Below are positions 45,065 to 53,423 of a stretch of DNA of 64,000 nucleotides, one piece after another; the first letter of the stretch is position 1, and each line of letters starts with the position of its first letter. The translations under genes and the position numbers were made by a program. This DNA comes from CAZYQW01 sp964649825 (GTDB taxonomy: Bacteria > Planctomycetota > B15-G4 > JADJEK01), in the NCBI GenBank assembly GCA_964649825.1, contig CAZYQW010000137.1:62001-126000 (forward strand). Direction: 5' to 3'. The notes under the pieces are model-generated. The model had not been told where the DNA came from. It saw only the letters and a program-made list of their open reading frames with translations, and made no database searches.

Positions 45065-46039
45065 ATGCGTCGACTTGCCATGGCGTCGTTGGCGTCCTCG
45101 TTGCTGTTTGCCGTCGCGGCGAGCCCCGAACTCGTCGGTTCCGAACGCGTTCTCCGCCACGAAGTGGTCGTCGACGCCCCCGTCGAGACGGTGTGGTGGG
45201 CCTTCGTCGATCCGGGCGGGATGCGCACCTGGATGGTGCCGTGGGCGCGAGTCGATCTGCGCGTGGGGGGGACGATCGAAACGAGCTACGACCCGGAAGC
45301 GGAGCCCGGCGATCCGAACAACATCGTGCAGCGGATCCTGAGCTACGAGCCGGAGCGGATGCTCAGCGCGCGACTGGAGAAGGCGCCCGCGAGCTCGCCG
45401 CACCGCGAGGCGATGGAGGGAACGTGGGGCGTCATCCGGCTCGAGCCGATCGGCGCGAATCGTACGCGCGTCGTCGGCACGATGCTCGGTTGGCGCGAGG
45501 GAGCCGCGTCCGACGCCGCCTACGAGTTCTTCCAGGGCGCGAACGAGATGCTCTACCGCCGGCTCCAGGGGCAGTTCGCGCCCGACGGGCTCTCGCCCGA
45601 CGAGGTGCTCGAGGAGCTCTCCCGCTTCGTCGGCGACTCCTGGCGCGCGGACGCCGCCGGTGATTCGAGCGAGGCGCAGCGCAGCGGCTGGGTGATGGCG
45701 CACGCGGTCGACGGGAAGAGCATCGTCGGCCGCGGCCTCGTGGGTGACGACGCGGCGAGCAACTCGCTCATCTGGCTCGATTCGCGCGACGCGACGGTGC
45801 GGATCCACGCGGTCCATCGCGCGTACCAGGTCGACGGCGAGATCGTCGGCGACGGCGAGTCGCTCATCTGGCGCACCCAGGCCGTGGACACGGACGGCGC
45901 GGTGGTCTCGCGAAGCGAGATGCGCACGACGTTCCTCGACGCCGGGACGTTCCGGCTTCGCTACGCCGTCCTCGGCGAGGACGGCAAGGAGACGATGGCG
46001 CACGAAGCGATCTTCCGGCGCGTGAAGCGGACCGGATGA
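45065..46039 (+). CDS. Secreted SRPBCC (START-like) domain protein
   Basis: 324 residues; ATG with CGGAGCGG upstream. A signal peptide covers residues 1-20. Residues about 28-170 match the polyketide-cyclase/AHSA1-type SRPBCC fold: H-E-V-V-V-D-A-P-V-E-T-V-W-W-A-F-V-D-P near the start, then W-x-x-P-W-A-R-V-D-L-R-V-G-G and a long C-terminal helix. The second half (about 200-324) is beta-rich, with R-x-E-M-R-T-T-F near the end, and may be a second lipocalin-like domain. Export of an SRPBCC domain is less common and suggests a role in binding a hydrophobic ligand outside the cytoplasm. Confidence 0.78.
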   Translation: MRRLAMASLASSLLFAVAASPELVGSERVLRHEVVVDAPVETVWWAFVDPGGMRTWMVPWARVDLRVGGTIETSYDPEAEPGDPNNIVQRILSYEPERMLSARLEKAPASSPHREAMEGTWGVIRLEPIGANRTRVVGTMLGWREGAASDAAYEFFQGANEMLYRRLQGQFAPDGLSPDEVLEELSRFVGDSWRADAAGDSSEAQRSGWVMAHAVDGKSIVGRGLVGDDAASNSLIWLDSRDATVRIHAVHRAYQVDGEIVGDGESLIWRTQAVDTDGAVVSRSEMRTTFLDAGTFRLRYAVLGEDGKETMAHEAIFRRVKRTG

Positions 46040-46044
46040 CCGGA

Positions 46045-46372
46045 TCAGTTCGCCAGGAAGCGGACGCCGTTGGTCGGCGAGACCCCTGAACCGCGAACGA
46101 GTCGAGGAGGCCGGCTTGCATGTAGATGTTCAGGCCGGCGAGGATCGGGTTGGTGATCACGACCGGGATCGCGAGCGAGCCCGCGCCCGCGGCTCCGGCC
46201 GGGCCGCTCACGACGACGAGGAGCTGGAGCGCGACGTCGCCGAGCAGGAACGTACCGCCCGCGAACGGGATCGAGCCCGGCGTGAGCCCGACGAAGAGGT
46301 AGCCGAACGCTCCACCGACGACCGCGTTGATGGAGATCGTGAACGGGCTTCCGACGGGAGCTGGAAGCCGTC
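46045..46372 (-). pseudogene. Orphan C-terminal domain of a secreted-protein gene, frameshifted
   Basis: On the minus strand, the stretch beginning 5 bases after the kinase stop reads P-V-G-S-P-F-T-I-S-I-N, then G-G-A-F-G-Y-L-F-V-G-L-T-P-G-S-I-P-F and L-N-I-Y-M-Q-A-G-L-L-D, the pattern of the shared C-terminal surface-protein domain. A single frameshift near 46090 separates this from the proper ending S-P-T-N-G-V-R-F-L-A-N and the stop at 46045. There is no start codon or body. Either it is the tail of a deleted gene or the last exon-like piece swept in by recombination. Confidence 0.75.
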
Positions 46373-46376
46373 GCCG

Positions 46377-49256
46377 TCAACGCCACCGCGCGGCGTCCTC
46401 GGGGCGGTCCCACCGTTCGTAGAGCCGCGCGAGGGCGTCGCGCGCCGAGCCGTGCTCTGCGCTCGTTTCGCCGGAGCGCGCTCGGATCGCCGCCTCGGCC
46501 TCGAGCAGCAGGCGCTCGGCGTTCTCGTAGTCGGCACGGTCGGTGAGAAGGATGCCGAGCTGGACGCGCATCCAGTCCGTTTCGCGGCTCGAGTTCCCGT
46601 GGTGCACGCGCAACACCTCGAGCGCCTCGCGGAACAAAGGCTCGACCTCGTCCAGCCTCCCCTGGGCGTGGAGCCCACGGCCGAGGTTGAAGAGGCTGGT
46701 GAAGACGTGGAGATGCCCCGCCGGGAGGCGGTCGCGATCGATGGCGAGCACCCGGCGATAGATCGAGACGGCCTCGTCCAGGTTTCCGGTGGTCTCGTGG
46801 ATGTAACCGAGGTTGTTCAGGACGCCGGCGAAGTCGGGGTGGTTCGTGCCGACGGATCGCTCGAGCCGTTCCAGCGCCTCGCGGTACAGCGTCGCCGCCT
46901 CCTCGACGTCGCCCTTCTCGAGGAGGATCTCGGCGAGGTTGTTCTCGGCCGCGCTCAAGAACGGTGCATCGGCGGCGGGAGCGCGGCGGAGCACGTCCAC
47001 CGCCTCCCGCGAGAGCCGCTCCGCCTCGGCGGTGTCGCTGAGGCGGTGAAGCGCCGCGCCAAGATGGCTCCTGGCGACGGCGGTCGTGGGGTGCTCCGAT
47101 CCCCACGCGCGTTCGCGCAGGCGGACCGCCTCCCGAAACGTGTCGCGGGCTTCCTCGATGCGACCACTCTTCAGGCGCGCGATGCCGAGGGTCATGAGGG
47201 TCGTCGCGCGGTCCGGGTGACCAACGCCGAACGTACGCTCCTGGGTCGCGAGCGCTTCGGCCGCGTAGCGTTCGGCGTTCTCGTACCGCGACCGGGAGAT
47301 CTCCACCGCGGCCAGGTTGCTGAGCGTCGCCGCCAGGAGGGTCGCGTTTCGGTCCGGTTCGAGCCGCGCGACGCGGAGGGCGTCGAGGAGGAGAGGCTCG
47401 GCGAGGTCCGGCATCCCGAGCATGCGGTACGCGACGGCGATTCCGTTTCGCCCGGACGCCACGATCGGATCGTCGGACCCCAGGAGCGCGACGCGCATCT
47501 CGTCCGCTCGCTCGAGGAGCCTCAGGCCGTCCGCCGGTTTCCCCTGCAGACGCCGCAGGTCGCCGAGGTTCACCAGGATCGATGCGATCGCGATGCCGTC
47601 GTCGGGCGCGTGCTTTTCACGGAGATCGAGCGCTCCCGTGAGAAGCGGCTCCGCGCGGTCGTACGCGCCCAGGTTCCGGTAGATGCTCCCGATCGCCTCC
47701 ATCAACGAGGCGCGGACGAAGGGGCGGTCGCGCAGCTCGCTCTCGATTCGCGCCGACCCGTGGTCGAGCAGGTCGATCGCGGAGGCGTCGCGGCCGCGGC
47801 CCCAGCGCCCGTCCGACACGTCGAAGAGCTCGACCAGGAAACGCGTCACCTCCTCCGCTTCGGCCCGCGCGGCGGCGGCGGCGTCCCTTTCGCGCGCGGC
47901 GCGCGACGCGTGGAACAACGTTCCCGTCAGGCCGAGCACGAGCGACGTCGCGACGAGCGCGGCCGCGCCGGCGAACAGCTTGTTCCGCCGCACGAACTTC
48001 GACGTCCGATACGCGAACGTGTCGCGCCGCGCCGACACGGGGCGACCCTCGAGGTATCGCGCCAGGTCGAGCGAGAGCAGCTCCACCGACGGGTAGCGTC
48101 GCTCCAGATCCGGTTGGAGCGCGGTCAGCACGATGTTGTCCAGGTCGCCGGCGAGCCGTCGACGGAGCTTGTCCGGCGTTCCTTCCCGCGTCCGGCTGAC
48201 CCCGTCGGGCGTGACGGACTCGCGGGCGCCGTCGTGCCGCTCGACCTCGATGGTCCGCGCGATCACCGTGCTCGGCTTCTCCGGCGTCTCGCCGAAGGTA
48301 CCCGTTCCCGCGCGACGGTCCCGCGTTCCGCGCTCGTGGGGCCGGTGGCCGGTCAGCAGTTCGTACAGGATCACGCCGAGCGAGTAGACGTCGGTCGCGG
48401 TGGTGATCGACTCGCCGCGGATCTGTTCCGGGCTCGCGTAGTCGAACGTCATCCACTTCACTCCCGTCGGATCCAGCTCGGTGAGCCCCCGCCCGGCGGG
48501 CGGATCGAGGAGCTTCGCGATCCCGAAGTCGAGCAGCTTCGGGTCGCCGCCGGCCGTCAGCAGGATGTTCGAGGGCTTCAGGTCGCGGTGGACGATGAGG
48601 TTCTGGTGCGCGTGTTGGACGGCCGCACAGATCTCGAGAAACAGGCGAACTCGCGCCGCGACGTCGAGCGAGAGCTCGTCGCAGTACGCGTCGATCCGCC
48701 GGCCCTCCACGAGCTCCATGACGAGGTACGGACGGCCGTCGTCGAGCGATCCGCCGTCGAGGAGGCGCGCGATGTGCGGGTGCGACAGGTTCGCGAGAGC
48801 CTGCCTCTCGGTGCGGAAACGGTGGAGCACCTGGGCGGTGTCCATGCCTCGCTTCACGATCTTGATCGCGACGCGGGCGCGATACGCGTCGTCCTCCCGC
48901 TCGGCGAGGTACACCGCGCCCATCCCTCCCGTCCCGAGGAGCTCGATGAGGCGGTACGGCCCGATCACCCGGCCGCTCTCGTCCCACTCCCCCGCGTCGG
49001 ATCCATCGGTCGACTCGTCGACGTGCGCCGAAGCGGGCCCCTCGAGGAAACCGACCCTCGCGCCTGCGGCGCTCGTCGCGTCCAATGCGTCCAATGCGTC
49101 CATGGATCGGAGCAGCGATTCGACCTCGCGCACGAGCCGCGGGTCGCCGTCGCACGCTTCGCGGACGAACGCGGGGCGACGATCGCGCGGAAGGTCGCGC
49201 GCGGCGTGGAAGACCTCCTCGACCCGTGGCCAGCGATCAGTCGTCACCGTCGTCAC
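46377..49256 (-). CDS. Transmembrane Ser/Thr protein kinase with TPR sensor region
   Basis: 959 residues from a GTG at 49256 (an in-frame GTG three codons on is an alternative), overlapping the upstream sigma gene by 20 bases. Kinase about 101-400: L-G-T-G-G-M-G-A-V-Y (107-116), Lys132, H-R-D-L-K-P-S-N (223-230), D-F-G-I-A (243-247) and A-S-P-E-Q, so it should be active. A membrane helix lies at 427-449. The last 500 residues hold about ten TPR/kinesin-light-chain-like repeats (for example N-L-G-Y-I-H-E-T-T-G-N-L-D-E-A-V-S-I-Y), predicted outside the membrane, where they could sense proteins. Coupling to the ECF gene suggests a kinase-controlled sigma factor, a pattern known in Planctomycetes. 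Confidence 0.88.
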   Translation of the reverse strand: MTTVTTDRWPRVEEVFHAARDLPRDRRPAFVREACDGDPRLVREVESLLRSMDALDALDATSAAGARVGFLEGPASAHVDESTDGSDAGEWDESGRVIGPYRLIELLGTGGMGAVYLAEREDDAYRARVAIKIVKRGMDTAQVLHRFRTERQALANLSHPHIARLLDGGSLDDGRPYLVMELVEGRRIDAYCDELSLDVAARVRLFLEICAAVQHAHQNLIVHRDLKPSNILLTAGGDPKLLDFGIAKLLDPPAGRGLTELDPTGVKWMTFDYASPEQIRGESITTATDVYSLGVILYELLTGHRPHERGTRDRRAGTGTFGETPEKPSTVIARTIEVERHDGARESVTPDGVSRTREGTPDKLRRRLAGDLDNIVLTALQPDLERRYPSVELLSLDLARYLEGRPVSARRDTFAYRTSKFVRRNKLFAGAAALVATSLVLGLTGTLFHASRAARERDAAAAARAEAEEVTRFLVELFDVSDGRWGRGRDASAIDLLDHGSARIESELRDRPFVRASLMEAIGSIYRNLGAYDRAEPLLTGALDLREKHAPDDGIAIASILVNLGDLRRLQGKPADGLRLLERADEMRVALLGSDDPIVASGRNGIAVAYRMLGMPDLAEPLLLDALRVARLEPDRNATLLAATLSNLAAVEISRSRYENAERYAAEALATQERTFGVGHPDRATTLMTLGIARLKSGRIEEARDTFREAVRLRERAWGSEHPTTAVARSHLGAALHRLSDTAEAERLSREAVDVLRRAPAADAPFLSAAENNLAEILLEKGDVEEAATLYREALERLERSVGTNHPDFAGVLNNLGYIHETTGNLDEAVSIYRRVLAIDRDRLPAGHLHVFTSLFNLGRGLHAQGRLDEVEPLFREALEVLRVHHGNSSRETDWMRVQLGILLTDRADYENAERLLLEAEAAIRARSGETSAEHGSARDALARLYERWDRPEDAARWR

Positions 49257-49797
49257 CGGCGTGGATCTCGCGATGGAGCCAAGCCTTGGCGAGCGCCCAG
49301 TCCCGCTTCAGGGTGGCGAGCGAAATACCGAGCACGTCGGCCGTCTCCTGCGCGGAGAGCCCGGCGAAGAAGCGGAGCTCGATGATCGTCGATTTCCGCG
49401 CGTCCAGGCGAGCGAGCCGCTCGAGGGCCTCGTCGATGGCGAGCAGGTCGGACGGGACGGAGCCATCATCGGCGGGGTCGCCCAAGGGGACGCGATCGCG
49501 ACCGTCGCCGCGTTTCGCGGCCTTCCGCCGTCGCGCGTGGTCGACGAGGACGCTTCGCATCGTCGCCGCGGCGAGGCGGATGAAGTCGGCCGGCGCCGGG
49601 GCCGCCGCGCCGTCCGTGCTCGCCAACCGGATATACGCCTCGTGGACGAGGGCCGTCGCCTGGAGCGTGTGGCTCGAACGCTGGCGGCGCATCATCCGGT
49701 CCGCGAGCGCCCGGAGGTCCTGGTACACCCTTCCCACGATCCCCTCGAGCGGATGGGTCCCGGGCGTGTCCTCGAATCCGTTGTCCTTCCGCTCCAT
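49237..49797 (-). CDS. ECF RNA polymerase sigma factor paired with a kinase
   Basis: 186 residues from the ATG at 49797; a GTG six codons upstream is possible but lacks a ribosome site. It has S-H-T-L-Q-A-T-A-L-V-H-E-A-Y-I-R-L in region 2, R-S-V-L-V-D-H-A-R-R-R, and a region 4 with L-S-A-Q-E-T-A-D-V-L-G-I-S-L-A-T-L-K-R-D, the pattern of the ECF family common in Planctomycetes and Acidobacteria. There is no anti-sigma gene; the overlapping downstream kinase is the probable regulator. The same H-T-L-Q-A-T-A-L-V signature occurs in the ECF-fusion gene at 38876-39988. Confidence 0.88.
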   Translation of the reverse strand: MERKDNGFEDTPGTHPLEGIVGRVYQDLRALADRMMRRQRSSHTLQATALVHEAYIRLASTDGAAAPAPADFIRLAAATMRSVLVDHARRRKAAKRGDGRDRVPLGDPADDGSVPSDLLAIDEALERLARLDARKSTIIELRFFAGLSAQETADVLGISLATLKRDWALAKAWLHREIHAGDDGDD

Positions 49798-50006
49798 GAC
49801 GTCACTCGACCGCACCGGATGAGGAAGATCGTGATCGACGCCGGGAATCGTGAGCCCGACCGCCGTCCGAATGCGTTCACGGTGGAGACGGCGGGCGACC
49901 GCGCGGCGGATCCATTTCAGCCGTCATCGGAACAGACCGGTCCTTCGAAAGCAAGGCGGCCGCGGGCGCGCCTCGAAGGGCTCATGAGATTCGCTGGAGA
50001 TCAGCC

Positions 50007-51989
50007 ATGGAACTTCACAAGCCTGCGCGACGCGTCGGGTTGGCGCTGGTCACGTTGATCGGGTTCGCGAGCGGGCAGACGATCACCGTCGACCTCGCCA
50101 CCGACGACTTCGATGTGCCCTGGCCGAACGCGACTCTGGCCGACCTACCCGGTCCGGACGGTCGCGTCTCGTTCCCGGAGGCGCTGCTCGTGTCGGACAA
50201 CACTTCCGGACAACAGACGATCGCGTTCGCGATCCCGGCGGCCGACTGGTGGCTTCCCCAACTGAATCCGGGGATCTGCAAGCTCCAGAACGCGGTCAGT
50301 TGGGTCGCGAAGGACTCGGTGACGATCGACGGAACCACGCAGACGTCGTTCACCGGAGACACGAACCCCGACGGGGCGGAGGTCTCGCTGGACGGACTGC
50401 AGCTCTACCTGAGCGGCGACGGCAGCCTCCTCACCGGTTTTCATGACAGCCGTATCGAGGTGCTCGGGTCGAACTGCATCGTCCACGACAACACCGGCGG
50501 CATGCAGATCAACGTGAGCTTCGGCTCGGGGAGCGTGATCCAGGACAATTGGGCGTGGACGATCGAGATCGATCGTGCAAGCGGGAACCTGATCCTCGGG
50601 AACACCACGTCCCGCGTTCGCGTCGTCGGCAACGCGCTGGGCGGGCAATCCGCGACGAACAATCGGATCGGCGGCCCGAGTCCCGCCGACCGCAACTTCA
50701 TCACCGGCTACGGATCGTACGACAGCGCAGGGCGGCCGAACGGCAGCACCGTCGAGCTGTTCGATACGATCGGTACGCTCGTCGAGAACAACTACATCGG
50801 AACGCTGGATGGGATGACCCAGGGGAGCGTCGCGTCGACGATCGGGATCCACGTCCTGGGCGACAACCAGGACCTGACCGTCCGCGACAACCTGATCTCG
50901 GGCATCCTCGGGCACGGCACGTGGCCGCATCACTTCGGCAAGTTCTTCGGTTGGTCGGTGTTCATCGAGGGAACCGGATCGGGGATCGACCTCATCGGCA
51001 ACCGCATCGGCGTCGACGTCGACGGACAGCCCCTCCTCGGCGCCGTCACGTCGATCGAGATCGGCACGTTCAACTACTTCGGAGTCTCGAACGTCCGGAT
51101 CGGGGACTCGAACGGCGACGGCAACGTGATCGCCGGGCACAAGGGGACGGCCGTGATCGTCGGCAAGGGGCCGCAGCAGCCGGCGGACGGCGTGCGGATC
51201 TCCGGCAACTCGATCCACGACAACGGCGGCCTCGGCATCGACCTCACGCCGAACTCGTGGACCCTCGGGGTCACTCCCAACGACCCGCTCGACGCCGACG
51301 CCGGCGGCAACGGGCTGCAGAACTACCCCGTCCTCGCGGCGGCACACGTGGAGGGGGCGTCGCTCCGCGTCGCGGGCGCGCTCCACAGCAGCCCGGCCGG
51401 GACGTTCACGGTCGAGCTGTTCGCGTCCTCCGCGTGCGACCCATCCGGGTTCGGCGAAGGTGGTCAGTTCCTCGGCGCGACGAGCGTCACGACCGACGGG
51501 GCGGGCAACGCGAGCTTCGACGTCGTGCTCGCGGCGATCGTCGATCCAAGCTGGATGATCACGTCCACCGCGACGCGCGAGCCGATCGGCGCGACGTCCG
51601 AGTTCTCGGCCTGCGTCTCGATCAGCGAGGTCTGTCAAGCCAACGTCGGACTCGGCGGACCCGGCGACGCGAAGCTCGAGCTGTGCGGTCAGACGCTGGA
51701 GACGGGCAACGTCGCGACGCTCGAGCTGAACGACGTCGCACCTTCGACTCCGTTGCTCTTCCTGCTGAGCACGCACATGAACCCGACTCCGTTCCTCGGC
51801 GGCGTGCTCGTGCCGATCCCCGCCCTCGTCGCGGTCGCGTGGGTCGCCGACGCCACCGGCGGCTTCTCGACGCCCGTTCCCGGCGGCGGCGGGCCGGCGA
51901 CGATCTACCTTCAGGCGATCGCCGCCGACCCGACTCAGCCGTTGGGCGTCGAGCTGTCGAACGCGCTCGAGATCGTGCTCGGCCCCTGA
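50007..51989 (+). CDS. Secreted right-handed beta-helix protein with planctomycete-type C-terminal domain
   Basis: 660 residues; ATG with TGGAGA upstream. A signal peptide ends near Ala-Ser-Gly-Gln (residue 24). The next part (I-T-V-D-L-A-T-D-D and S-F-P-E-A-L) is the standard opening of polymorphic-outer-membrane or CSLREA-type beta-helix proteins, and repeated asparagine-bearing turns such as V-E-N-N-Y-I-G and I-S-G-N-S-I-H-D-N-G-G-L-G-I-D-L continue to about residue 430. Then comes a beta domain of the type P-A-G-T-F-T-V-E-L-F, and the shared C-terminal domain ending L-S-N-A-L-E-I-V-L. No lyase catalytic triad was recognised; surface or carbohydrate binding is likely. Confidence 0.83.
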   Translation: MELHKPARRVGLALVTLIGFASGQTITVDLATDDFDVPWPNATLADLPGPDGRVSFPEALLVSDNTSGQQTIAFAIPAADWWLPQLNPGICKLQNAVSWVAKDSVTIDGTTQTSFTGDTNPDGAEVSLDGLQLYLSGDGSLLTGFHDSRIEVLGSNCIVHDNTGGMQINVSFGSGSVIQDNWAWTIEIDRASGNLILGNTTSRVRVVGNALGGQSATNNRIGGPSPADRNFITGYGSYDSAGRPNGSTVELFDTIGTLVENNYIGTLDGMTQGSVASTIGIHVLGDNQDLTVRDNLISGILGHGTWPHHFGKFFGWSVFIEGTGSGIDLIGNRIGVDVDGQPLLGAVTSIEIGTFNYFGVSNVRIGDSNGDGNVIAGHKGTAVIVGKGPQQPADGVRISGNSIHDNGGLGIDLTPNSWTLGVTPNDPLDADAGGNGLQNYPVLAAAHVEGASLRVAGALHSSPAGTFTVELFASSACDPSGFGEGGQFLGATSVTTDGAGNASFDVVLAAIVDPSWMITSTATREPIGATSEFSACVSISEVCQANVGLGGPGDAKLELCGQTLETGNVATLELNDVAPSTPLLFLLSTHMNPTPFLGGVLVPIPALVAVAWVADATGGFSTPVPGGGGPATIYLQAIAADPTQPLGVELSNALEIVLGP

Positions 51990-52155
51990 CCGGTCGCGTC
52001 GAAGGCCGAATCGCAGGTCGAGGCCCACCGCGGACGACGCGCCCGCGCCCCCGGGGCGTGCCGTCCGCCACCCGCGACGCCGAACTTCAGCCTCAGCCTC
52101 AGCTTCAGCGTCTCGTTCTCGAGGTTCCGCGCATGGGGCGCAGCCGAGGCGCGCG

Positions 52156-53307
52156 TCAGCCGCTGGTCACCGTCACGCCGTTGCTCGCCGCGTAGTTCTC
52201 GAACGGCGGCGGCCCGGCCCCCGCGTCGACGACCCACGCCTGGACGTGGAACGTGAACCCGGCCGTCGCGGCGAGGGGCAGGTTCGCGGAGAAGGAGAGG
52301 TCGCCCTCGCCCGGGTTTGCGCCGGGCAGCATCACCGGGACGACGAACGACGGCGGCGTCAGGTCGACGAGCAGGTCGCAGCTCCCGTGGACGGTCGCCT
52401 GCGTCGTGGCGAGCCCGACGACGAACAGCGCCAGCGCGCCGCCGTGACCGTCGAGGAGCTCGATCGCGAGCGGCTGTCCGGCCCGCGGGCAGCCCGCCAT
52501 GTGGAGCGCCGGCACGAACCCGCCAGAGCCCGCGCAGCCGGCGCCGTACGCACTGATCGAACCCGGGCACACGACGTGGGCGACGCCGTTCAGCGCGAAG
52601 ATGCCGTTGTCGTTCAGCGGCCCGTACGTCGCGTTCAAGTTCGTGATCATGTCGACGTCGGACACGATCAGCAGGCGCCCGGCGCCCGGCGCGTACTCGT
52701 TCTCGTTCCAGTACGCCGCCGTCACCTGTCCCGACGCGTTCATTGCCGCGACGTGGCCGTTGTGCGTCAGGACGTCCGCCGCCAGGAGCCGACCGACGTT
52801 CCCGCCCTGATGGACGTTAGCCGCCGTCCCGAAGGGGCCGTCGAACAGCGGAATGCCTCCGTTCGAGTCCGAGCCGTCGGAGCTCGACGTCGGGATGCCG
52901 AGCGCGGCCCCGATCGCGTCGTGCGACGAGTCGTCCTGGTAGAGGAGGAGCGCGCCGCCGTTCAGGAAGAACTGCGTGACGGCGGTGATCGCGGACCCCG
53001 GCGTCGTGGTGTCCGCCCACCACGGCGAGATGAAGACGTCGACGTTCTGCAGGCTGGACGCGCTCACCACGGACAGATCCTGCGTCGTGATCGCGTGCGA
53101 GACCGTCCCGCTCGGCCCGAAGAACGCCGTGTTCTGGAGCGCGGCTCGGAACTGGGCGAGGCGGGAGCCGCCCTGCCAGTTGTAGGAGCTCTGGTTCTGC
53201 AGGGTCGCGCTCGGCCCCGCGATCACCAGGTTCTGGGAACGTGCGTCATCGACGCAACACACGGCGCTGCCCGCCAGGGCGAGGCCGAAGACGATCGTGC
53301 TTCTCAT
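52156..53307 (-). CDS. Secreted protein with ThuA/DUF4350-like region and C-terminal anchoring-type domain
   Basis: 383 residues; ATG with GGGAGAG upstream and a signal peptide ending near Ala-Arg-Ser-Gln. Residues about 60-200 have a Rossmann-like flow: V-D-V-F-I-S-P-W-W-A-D, then V-T-Q-F-F-L-N-G-G-A-L-L-L-Y-Q-D-D-S and G-R-L-L-I-V-S-D-V-D-M. This resembles the class-I amidotransferase-like fold of DUF4350/ThuA-type proteins, without a clear catalytic Cys-His pair. Residues about 250-383 are the shared C-terminal domain ending A-S-N-G-V-T-V. Extracellular location is fairly sure; the function is not known. Confidence 0.75.
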   Translation of the reverse strand: MRSTIVFGLALAGSAVCCVDDARSQNLVIAGPSATLQNQSSYNWQGGSRLAQFRAALQNTAFFGPSGTVSHAITTQDLSVVSASSLQNVDVFISPWWADTTTPGSAITAVTQFFLNGGALLLYQDDSSHDAIGAALGIPTSSSDGSDSNGGIPLFDGPFGTAANVHQGGNVGRLLAADVLTHNGHVAAMNASGQVTAAYWNENEYAPGAGRLLIVSDVDMITNLNATYGPLNDNGIFALNGVAHVVCPGSISAYGAGCAGSGGFVPALHMAGCPRAGQPLAIELLDGHGGALALFVVGLATTQATVHGSCDLLVDLTPPSFVVPVMLPGANPGEGDLSFSANLPLAATAGFTFHVQAWVVDAGAGPPPFENYAASNGVTVTSG

Positions 53308-53423
53308 GGTCTTGCTCTCCCGCCGCGGCCGCCGGGGGTGCCGGCGGCCGCTCGGCGACTCGTGTGACGAACGACGTCAAGAGACGCGTCACCGTCGGGA
53401 GAACACGCGGATTCCGAATCGCG

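Noticed and set aside
51990..52155. C-A-G-C-C-T-C repeats and a GC-rich stem between two convergent genes
   Set aside because: Pairing is imperfect and the repeats are only 6-7 bases; a terminator is possible but not supported beyond position.
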